NCBI GenBank assembly: GCA_021014325.1 | Contig: CM037462.1 | Coordinates: 7,422,501-7,486,500, forward strand | Direction of reading: 5' to 3' | DNA length: 64,000 bases | Origin: Plazaster borealis | Taxonomy: Eukaryota > Echinodermata > Asteroidea > Forcipulatida > Labidiasteridae | Shown here: positions 55,511 to 64,000 of the stretch, in pieces | How positions within the stretch are numbered: position 1 is the stretch's first letter | Layout: each line of letters begins with the position of its first letter | Translations under genes and position numbers: made by a program | The notes under the pieces: model-generated | The model's database searches: none | Seen by the model: only the letters and a program-made list of their open reading frames with translations | What the model was told of the DNA's origin: nothing

Positions 55511-56521
55511 TTTATGGGGCTACTACACTCACTAGACCCAGTAACTGGGGCGCTGTACTCCTTTTGTTGTTGTTGACATTACGAGTGTAGTCATTGTGTG
55601 ATCATCATGATCTCGTGACCGTTATTACTCAACTTGGACTAGCTAGGCCTACTGAGTACTGGTGGTAATGCATGATAATTCATGTAATTCTAAGTAATTG
55701 AGAGAACGGACAGAGAATGCATACACTCACTCAATGAAGCAGTGTACTGTAACGGAAACTGGCGTCCTACCAATACCATATTATTATACCAAGCAATCCC
55801 ACTGTCATACTTACGGAAGAATTCAAATAAAGTTGACTATAGTAACAAGAACCTTCTGCTACCCCAGCTCCAACCACGCAGTACCCCTGTCAAATTTACG
55901 AGGCATATATGCAACACGACGTATGAAGCTAAACCACGAATGGTTGTGGTCAAACTGCGTATGCGCAAAGCTTTCGTAGTCTCTAAATGGTATCTCGCAG
56001 TCGTTATATGTCGTGTTCGGTTTTAGGTAGTATTTACTAGGAAAATAGGGTTGGTTTTATTCAATAACTCTAAATTTGTCCCACGTTACGTAAAAGAATT
56101 GCTTAGTAAACTGTCCTAGTAAACTGTCCACTAGTGGTTAGGTTAGATCATTGATGTTTTGTTACCTGGATGTTTTGATCTCTTCAAAATTAAAAGCAGT
56201 ATACTTTTGAATATTCATGACTGCCTGTCAAACTCGGCCAAGTGATGTGTGTGATTGACATTAGTTGTTGAATATGCAATAGTTATGCAATAGTTTTGCA
56301 TATTAAGTTATCATCATAAGTTGTATAGTCGTGGCAGCATGACAGGAAGTGGAATTGAACACGCACGCTACGGACGCACACAATAAACACGTGGAAACAT
56401 TATTTAAGGGTGGGGGTTCTCTGCTCAAGTACAGTACTCCTCACTTCTACTGTTGCTCGTTGATGAGAAGGACCCGTTAAGAAACTTAGTTGTATGATTG
56501 TATTCATGTTGGACAGCCAAA
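55511..56521 (+). other. Upstream of gene 2, possible promoter
   Basis: No exon seen. The first coding exon of gene 2 begins at 56522, so its promoter and 5' UTR should lie in the last few hundred bases. CACGCACGCTACGGACGCAC near 56360 is a small CpG-rich patch. Confidence 0.4.
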
Positions 56522-56614
56522 ATGGCTTCGTCATCAGATTCGGAAAATCAGAATGCAGATTGTTCGCTCCCATCTCCTTCTGAACCCAAACCATCTACTT
56601 CTGAATCCCAACAG
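56522..56614 (+). CDS. Gene 2, exon 1
   Basis: 31 codons from ATG to GTAAAT donor, phase 0. Low-complexity, Ser/Glu/Pro-rich, probably disordered. Confidence 0.65.
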
Positions 56615-59600
56615 GTAAATGTAAATCATTTAAATTGTGGACCCTACTGGTACTGGTAGTAATGAGTACAACTCTTTTCACAGCAACACTAATTAACAAG
56701 ATTGAAGTTTACCCGACCATTTTGATGATTCCTAAACGCAGTTTTCTCAGATTGTTACCTTTTACTGGTATCTACCTCTGTGGGCGTCGGTGACGAAATG
56801 TTATCACTGGCGGAAGTTGTTTGGTTTATTTGATTATAAATGCAATTATTTATTTCATTTTTATGTTATTTTATTATTTTGAATGGAGTCCTAAAACTCA
56901 ATTTATTCAGTCTTCAAAACATCTAACTTTAGGTCTATAAATAGGCTACACAGATTGAAGAGCCGTACATCACAAAATTCAGATATAAAGTATAGTTAAC
57001 TAAAATAAGACACATCAATTTAAAACTTATTTTTATTTATTTTTATATATATATATATTTTTAATATGAATTTAATTTGAATTTTGAATTTTATTAAAAT
57101 TGACAAACTTCGTGACCCGAAGGTCAAACTACAGAGTCATTACAATAGTTAGAAATAGATAAGACATATACAAAAATTAAAAAGTACACCTTAATAGCAA
57201 AAATAAATGTATATGTATTACTAACTTTGATTGGCTATAATGTTCCCGTTTTTCTAGATACCTTCTCTTAATCCTTTGCTCCTCTTTTGTTTGCTATAAA
57301 TGGATATGTTTGCGTTTGTGTTTGTTATTGCTTCTGACGAAGGTCCGGATTGGAACGAAAGCTAAGGCCATCTACCCTACTAATTTTATATATACATATT
57401 ATAGTATTATATTATAGTCTATACATTTTTTCTTATGGTTCATTGGTTTTCACATTAATTGATGTTATTGTTGTTGTACTTATCTTAATCATGCCACCAT
57501 TGAAGCTTGGATTAGAGAGGCTTTGACCCACATATTTTAGGTAGACTAGTGTTTTCTATTCTGCTGGTTAATTGGCTTGAATCTGTGATACTTTATTTTT
57601 GTGCCATCGTTTGCTCATGCATTCCCCCTTTCCCGTCCCACCCTATCACTAGTATCAGTATCAGTTCCGGCTTCATTTTGACTTATATTATGGGTTCATT
57701 TTGTCACTAGTGTACTTAAACTTGTATTGTTAATTGTTTACATGTATTGTTTGTATTGTTTTGTGGGCCAAATAAACAGCAATTGTACTTGTATATATGC
57801 CCCTACCTTGTTTTTATGATTACAACTTTTTCTAATAACTACTAAGACTCGCTAACTATATCTAATACCTAAGTGTAGTCCAAGATTCGTTTTATGAAAA
57901 TGATCGATTATTTTCTAAACAATTACAATCATTACAACAGTCGTTTTCCTCGTTCCTGCTTAAAATTTCACACACCACCACTCATTATGTTAAAGGGAAG
58001 TATACCTTAGGTTTTTGGAACCGTTCGAATATATAGGCCTATACAATAAAACTAACCTGTGAAAATTCCATTTCAAAAGGTGGTCGCGTTTTTGATATAC
58101 CGCCAAAAATCCGGAGCGAATAATATGTCCATCGCATGCAGGAAAAATAATCCGCCATTGGAATACACAATATGAGAAACGTATTTGCAGATACGTTTCT
58201 CATATCCAAATTTGTGGGGATAACAACTGATATTCCATAACTATACGTTACTTCGAAGTGAAATGTTTCTCAAAATGCTTTATAATATCGAAAGCTGCTA
58301 GAGACCTACATCTAAGTTTATGTTTGCATTAATTTTAAGAATGATTACCAAACGTGTACCTTCCCTTTAAGGTTCTGATCTGGAGCATCTCGACTGCAAC
58401 TTGAAAACAGCACTCGCCAAACCGATGAGGGAGAGAAAAATTCAGTTTTATTTAGAGAGCACATCATGGCTCCCTGCCCTGACATTCCTTTAAGAAAAAT
58501 CATTTAAATACACACTGTTTATAGCTAAACAAGTAAACGACATTCATTTAGATTGCAAATAACTATAGGCTACTTTATGTAATGTTGATGGCGGTTTTAA
58601 GTATTCAACTAGTACGATTGCTCGGTAAATATTTAATTTTGTTCTTATGTTTGGAATTTGTTTTTGTTTAGCCATGGAGGTAGGATGTTTACAGTAAACA
58701 GTCTTTATTTTATTGCTCACAAATAAACCCCCAACGAACTGTATATCATTTGAAAGAGTAAACAAATTATCTTTATTGTGCTATATATTTTCCCTGTTCC
58801 CCAAATCAGAAAGACACCAAACTTATTGTTTACCATACAGAGTCGTTAACTACGTTGAGTGATGTACAGAAATGTAAATGTATATTCTAGTATTACCAAT
58901 TCATAATGGGGTAAACCTTTTCTTTATATATGAATGTCTTAAATTTCCCCAGTTACCATGTTAACCATATGTCACGGTGATGTTTACAATGGAGCCACAG
59001 AGCCTGGACCAAGTTACTGCAGACATGGTTATAGAGCAGTTGCTCTATGGTTATACACAACTCAATGGAAGAAAACACTAAATCTTATATTTGTGGAGAT
59101 TTCAATGTCTGATTTTATAAACTGTTGATATGAAGGATAAGGGGCACATCTCATGTGTGGAAATTGTGGCACAAGATGGACCCATGGCCAGTGTTGTACT
59201 CGCCTGCCAATAAATTACATAGAATGTACAAGGTAATAAGATTGGATGTTTTTATTTGTATTCACAGATAACTCAAAGAAATCTCCAGTACAATAGGCGA
59301 AAATGGAGGAAACTTGCTGATACGGTAAGAATTGTAATTTATTTTACAGCTAGTTGGAACATCATGCTTTGAAAGTAAATGCATCTGAGTATGTTCGTGG
59401 TGAACAACTTTTGAGATTTGTTTTAAATCACCCAGCATTATGAGCAGACCTGACAAACTGGTGTGGGTCTCATGGGTTTGGGAATGAACATCAGAAAGAC
59501 GATCTTTCTTATCGGATAAAAAGTTAATGGTGCGTGACACTATAGAATTTTTTTCCAGAAAAACGGTGCGACTTAAAGAAACCACACCCGCTCGCAATTA

Positions 59601-62600
59601 TTTTCAATTTTCTTTTCAAACTTAACCAATTTAATACTAATTTATCTAGCATTGTAACAATGAAGGGAGACTCTTATTGATCTGTTTTGCTTACGTGCCT
59701 CTGCAATCTCCTTTTCGTGAATCAAAGATAAAACAAGTTTTAACATCATCCTTTATGAAGCATTTTGGTTTGTTAAAAATGACTTTGTTTAGAGTGTAAG
59801 CTTATTAACCTTACAGACGAGCATGCGAGGAGTTTAATCGACCCTTAATCCAAAAGTGTTAAAATAACCCTCCGTTTGAACGCCAAAAATACAGTCCAAT
59901 TTTACCCATGCACAGATAACCTAGTATTAGTGGATTAGAGGGAAATGCGTGAATTTGAATGCGTGCTGATGAATTTGATAAATTGTCCTGAAATTGGGCT
60001 GGAAAAGCTATAATATACATTCATTTTGAGTTTTGCTTTTTATACCACAATAAAAACAAATATACATCAGAAACTTTAAATAGCAACAACAACAAAGCCG
60101 AGATAGCACATGGAATTTTGTGAATATGTGCTTTTTGGTGGAAAACAAACTATTAACAGAGTAATAATGTTGGAAAATAACGTGTCGGAACATAGGTGTG
60201 TCGAAATATAGGAGTGTCGAAATATAGGTTGAGCTGACAGAACAGGGGTGTCGGAATATAGGGGTGTTGGAGCTCGGAATATAGATTGTGTTGTCAGAAC
60301 ATAGGGGTGTCGGAACATGGGGTGTCGGAAGATAGTGGGTCATGGGAATTCGGTGAGTTTGGCTAATGGGAAATTCACGTAATGACCACACAGTACACTT
60401 TCTGTTGTAAGCTGAGATTATCACTTCATGGAGAATACGTGGGATTTCATATGCGATAATCGCTCCTCCCGACGGTCGGGAGGATGGAGGGTTATCGCAA
60501 CTAATAAGGATTTCACAGGTCGACACATCACAGATAAACAACAGTCACTCATCCCTGATCAATCTCATTAACAACCCATTGCACAGTTCAAGGGTCAAGG
60601 TTCGTTTATTTTCCACAGTATCAAGAAGTAAAGACATTTATCACTCAGCAAGAGCGATCAGTTTAAAGAATACAATTTAACAGTATATATCAAGAACAAG
60701 ATTAAAATAAACATGACACTGCAGAGGGATACATTTTAGAAGCAGAGCTTGTAGGCAATGGTCCCTAAAAACATCGGCTGCATTGAGACAGAGAATAAGA
60801 ATTAGGTGAACCAAAAGGAAGGTCCCGTGGTCGAGCCACAAGAAACAAAATATGCACAAGCACGTAGGCCCCTACTCGAAAAATAAATTTAAGTAGTTAA
60901 GGAAAACAAGAAAGGCAGTGGAGTAAAACTAACACAACGGCCTTGAAGGTATGCCAGTAGAGTATACCAACCGAAACCATCTTCCTCCATGCCGAAACTG
61001 AGTGGTCACACCTAGGGGATCCCGCGGCGGGCGAGGATCTCAAGAAGAGACCACCCAGTCCCGGTCAGTACTGTATACCAGTTTAGATCATAAGTGACGA
61101 AATGGCACAACCGAAAAAGGTTTCTTTATTAAATCCCTCCGATGACCCGCCGGTTACGTCTGCAACCTATCTACCGAAAATTATTTTTTCTTAAATACTC
61201 GTTCATTTTTGTTTAGTATTTTTTTTTAAAGCAAAAACAGGTGACACCCTTTAAAGGCACTGGACACGTTTGGTAATTACTCAAAATATATATTAGCATA
61301 ACAACTTACTTGGTAACGAGCAACGGAGAGCTGTTGATAGTATAAAACATTTTGAGAAATGACTCTCTGAAAATCGTAGTTTTTGAGTTAAAAAGGTAAT
61401 TTCGCACTAAAATGTTAAAAGACTTCAGGTCTGAAGCCTTTTTAGGTATCTGAAAGCACACAAATTTTTACAACAATGGTGTTTTTTCTTTCATCATTTT
61501 CTTGCAACTTCGATGACCAATTGAGCCCAAATTTTCACAGGTTTGTTATTTTATGCATTATGTTGGGATACACCAAGTGGGAATACTGGTCTTTGACAAT
61601 TACCAAACGTGTTCAGTGCTTTTAAGTTCTACCTTCAGGCAGGCCCGATTGACATGGTCTATGGCCCGAAAACTTTGCGGTCTCGAAAACATATTAATAA
61701 CAACAACAACAAATAATAATATTAATGTGTACATCCGGAGCGAATAATGTCCACACCGGAAAAATAATCCGTAATTGGAAAACACAATCTGAGAAACGTG
61801 TCTGCGGATACGTTTTTCAGATTTAAATTCAATTGGGGGATAAAAACTGATATCTTTGTCCATAACTACATTACAAGTGAAATGTTTCTCAAAATGCTTT
61901 TTACTATCGAAAGCTGCTGTACTTATTACCAAGTAAGTTTTTATTGCCATTAATTTTCAGATTGATTACCAAACGTATACCCATTCTTGTTTTATTCATT
62001 TTCAGGCCGAGAAGTGGATTGACGCGCAAGGACCTTAAGTGACTCCCTTTGTTATCATGCGCCTTAGCAAGGGAGTTCTGGAATGGGGTGGTAAGGGTTC
62101 TTTTCAAAGATCTCTATTTACACTTGTTATGTTATTTTTCCTTTTTCATTAAATGCAAGTATAAGGTGTAGTGATTTTTGACATTGTTTTTGTGTGTTTC
62201 AAATCAGGTCCTTCGTTCATGCGTCCGTTCGCGGACAATATGGACGTGATGTCCAGATTTAAGGAAGCGGCTTTGACGAGGCCTGTATCGTTTGGCAACC
62301 GCAAAGGTGAGGCGTCTCATGTTTCATAATTTGTGTTGATGTAGCTTGATGTAGCTAAAATGCTTGATACCCTACTTGTTCAATGAATAATAGGTAGGTT
62401 CATGTGTAATAAAGTAGCCTATGTACCTTTTTTCTTTATATTAGCTCTCTGATTCCCCTAGCTCGGTGGTTACACATGGTATTTGTATTTGTTATGAAAT
62501 GCTTTATTAAATGGGCCCTTATGTCACCCCCCCCCCAAGTGAACAATATTAGGCCCATGTGTACTTATAATGAAGAAATGTTTCTTTCTTTTTAGTACAC

Positions 62601-63691
62601 GCTACCAGACCTATACATCGGAGTAGTGGACAGACTGGATCAGTTGACTTAACTAATGTGGACTGTAGAAGTCCGACAGTTGCATCCCTGAGACGGCTCA
62701 TCACAGCTGTCTGCAATTCAAAAGGTATAAGAACTGCAACTATTAATTTACTTTTCTGTGCTACCTTGTGTATCGATACTGCACTGTCTTTTATAGACAA
62801 TTTGTAAAATAGGTTTAAATTCACTAATTGATGCATACATTTAATTGTTTATTTCTATATGAATTTTATGTAAACCTAGGTCTAAGTGCATTCTGGACGA
62901 CAGCTGCCAACAGGCCTTCATGGTGGCCTATTGAAGTGCCGTTTCAGTCACCCAATTGTAAGAGTTGGTTTCATTGTCTGTGCACTGGAGTCTCTATGGG
63001 AGCAGCAAATACAATGAAATTTGTTTGTTGTTCTTTGAGCTCCTTGACCAGGTAAGATTTCTTTTGTTTCTTGGTCTGAGTGAGCAACAATCACAGCTTA
63101 ACTTTCTTCATGGCTGTATATTAATGTATAGTAACACGCGAGGGTGTGTTTACGGGGTCGTCCTTGCTTGAGCGTGGACGGGGAGGGAGACGATCCCAAT
63201 GATATAGTAATTATTGTCGGGATCCCGACATTATCTCATGTCTGTCAACCGTACAAACAATTTTGCATGTAACAGGGCCTACATTTCGAAACGGCATCAT
63301 CTTGCAACATTTTTTTGTGTGTGTACTATGTTGTTGAGTAGGCCCATATGTATAGGCTAATTATAATTAACTTATGTTATAAGTATTTGCTGTCCGAACA
63401 TTTATAAGCTCAAACTCTTAAAAATTTGAACTTTTTGTAGACTGGCAAAAAGGCCATGAGTTATTATTGGTTTAAGACATTATGTGCTTCTGTTAAATAA
63501 CGCGGGTCATTTGCAATCGGTTGTTCTATTAATATTACATGTATTCTGTAACTGATACTGTTTGCATTGTTATTACAAATTACTTTATTTAGTGTTGCGA
63601 AGCTTGATGGCACTGAAGTGACTGTGGGATATGTCAATCGTCTTCAGAGAGGAGAAGACATTTCTGGGGATGCGATTGATTTCTGTATGAG
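56522..63691 (+). CDS. Multi-exon host gene of unknown function, 3' end outside the window
   Basis: Seven exons fit by GT-AG sites and phases: 56522-56614, 59268-59324, 62006-62090, 62208-62306, 62596-62724, 62880-63051 and 63593-63691. The last donor leaves phase 2, so the gene continues to the right. The start AAAATGG is a good Kozak context. The first exon is Ser/Pro-rich (MASSSDSENQNADCSLPSP); the second is basic (YNRRKWRKLADT). The later part contains NRPSWWPIEVPFQSPNCK and many Cys and Trp. Phases agree throughout, but exon 3 holds an in-frame TAA at 62036-62038. An alternative start at ATG 62057 would keep the rest open. I recognise no family; a nuclear or transposase-derived role is conceivable but unsupported. 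Confidence 0.7.
57990..58370 (+). mobile_element. MITE family T1, complete copy in gene 2 intron 1
   Basis: TTAA at 57990-57993 and 58367-58370. The ends AAGGGAAGTATACCTTAGG and CCAAACGTGTACCTTCCC are imperfect inverted repeats. The interior matches 929-1323. Confidence 0.8.
58371..59267 (+). other. Gene 2 intron 1, right part
   Basis: No further exon that keeps phase could be supported. The left part of this intron (56615-57989) is likewise AT-rich without features other than a short TATATATATATA run near 57045. Confidence 0.5.
59268..59324 (+). CDS. Gene 2, exon 2
   Basis: 57 nt between TTCACAG and GTAAGA, phase 0 on both sides. Encodes a basic 19-residue stretch ending KWRKLADT. Confidence 0.6.
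59325..61250 (+). other. Gene 2 intron 2, left part
   Basis: No exon. It contains the minisatellite at 60183-60345 and a hairpin at 60454-60499 (GCGATAATCGC...GGTTATCGC). Confidence 0.55.
60183..60345. repeat. GTGTCGGAAYATAGG minisatellite
   Basis: About nine irregular copies of a 15-18 bp motif (GTGTCGAAATATAGG, GTGTCGGAATATAGG, GTGTCGGAACATGGG). The minus-strand open frame of 177 codons across it arises from the repeat and is not taken as a gene. Confidence 0.75.
61251..61625 (+). mobile_element. TTAA-type MITE, family T2, copy 3
   Basis: TTAA at 61251-61254 and 61622-61625. The ends AGGCACTGGACACGTTTGG and CCAAACGTGTTCAGTGCTT match copies at 22327 and 25820. Confidence 0.9.
61736..61976 (+). 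mobile_element. MITE family T1, 5'-truncated, adjacent to gene 2 exon 3
   Basis: It matches 58120-58360 (CCGGAGCGAATAATGTCC to GATTACCAAACGTATAC). Its right end is 30 bp from the acceptor of exon 3, so the polypyrimidine tract of that intron lies at the MITE border. Confidence 0.75.
62006..62090 (+). CDS. Gene 2, exon 3, with in-frame stop
   Basis: The acceptor is TTTTCAG and the donor GTAAGG. 85 nt enters phase 0 and leaves phase 1, as the next exon needs. AEKWIDAQGP is followed by TAA at 62036-62038; the frame then runs on through an ATG at 62057 to the donor. Confidence 0.5.
62208..62306 (+). CDS. Gene 2, exon 4
   Basis: 99 nt between AAATCAG and GTGAGG, phase 1 in and out. Reads PSFMRPFADNMDVMSRFKEA and onward. 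Confidence 0.75.
62596..62724 (+). CDS. Gene 2, exon 5
   Basis: 129 nt between TTTTTAG and GTATAA, phase 1 in and out. Includes SVDLTNVDCRSPTVASLRRL. Confidence 0.75.
62880..63051 (+). CDS. Gene 2, exon 6
   Basis: 172 nt between AACCTAG and GTAAGA, enters phase 1 and leaves phase 2. Contains NRPSWWPIEVPFQSPNCK and a Cys-rich segment (WFHCLCTG, FVCCSL). Confidence 0.8.
63593..63691 (+). CDS. Gene 2, exon 7
   Basis: 99 nt between TATTTAG and GTATTA, phase 2 in and out. Reads VTVGYVNRLQRGEDISGDAI. Confidence 0.75.
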
Positions 63692-64000
63692 GTATTATAA
63701 CAATTAGGATTACACCATCAGGCCTTATTATTTGATTGTAGGATTATAAGTCATACCATTATACACGGCCTAAACTACAAATCATGCATTTTGGTTGTAT
63801 TCACCGTGCATTTTTGTCCCAATCTGGAATACAATCTTGAAGAGAGTTTATTATATTACAGTTTTATCTTCAATTACATTTTGATGTGATGAAAAAAGAG
63901 TGATGAATTGCATTCGTGCACTATAGAAAACAGTTCCATTTATTGAGAGATAGACTACTCCATTTTGCCTCATCGGATATTTTCCTCAATTGGCTTCATG
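63692..64000 (+). other. Intron of gene 2 to the window edge
   Basis: AT-rich, no further exon visible before the edge. Confidence 0.6.

Noticed and set aside
60008..60541. 177-codon minus-strand open frame
   Set aside because: It is created by the GTGTCGGAAYATAGG minisatellite and flanking low-complexity sequence. There is no domain and no splice context.

Overview
This is a gene-poor, AT-rich, intron-rich stretch of animal nuclear DNA. The split genes with GT-AG introns, and the mix of Penelope, CR1/L2-like LINE, Ty3/Gypsy, Helentron-like and TTAA-target MITE repeats, point to a marine invertebrate. I lean to an echinoderm, probably a sea star, because several of the short repeats look familiar from that group. 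That taxonomic call is inference.

Only two host genes are convincing. The first is a complete cystinosin gene (CTNS, lysosomal cystine/H+ symporter) on the minus strand. Eight coding exons lie between 44313 and 26194, and their phases join without a break into a 416-residue protein. Its introns are swollen by two plus-strand LINEs, a GC-rich island with an open frame, and two Helentron-like elements. The second is the 5' part of a multi-exon plus-strand gene of unknown function (seven exons, 56522 to 63691). It runs off the right edge and carries one in-frame TAA in its third exon.

Left part (1-26 kb): MITEs, a Penelope-like remnant (2.6-3.4 kb), a 2-kb foldback element (3.5-5.6 kb) and a tRNA-derived SINE (6.5-6.9 kb). 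Then comes a nested stack on the minus strand: Helentron-like copy A (9702-18247) sits inside copy B (7993-18313), and a young Ty3/Gypsy-type LTR retrotransposon with 165-bp LTRs (10041-15694) lies inside copy A. A decayed CR1/L2-like LINE follows (18.3-21.9 kb).

Middle (26-44.4 kb): CTNS and the elements in its introns. Right part (45-56 kb): a LINE fragment split by a TTAA MITE, then a 6.5-kb stack of Helentron-like elements (about 46.98-53.46 kb). These carry an internal roughly 150-bp tandem repeat with a CTTCCGG/CCGGAAG palindrome and nuclear-receptor-like half sites. Inverted repeats and MITEs follow up to the second gene.

The most unusual content is the Helentron-like family. I see seven to eight 3' ends, each a hairpin followed by CTAG and then TT. 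Three subfamilies can be told apart by matching subterminal inverted repeats. Diverged copies of one internal satellite are kept in the same orientation relative to the 3' end in two of these subfamilies.
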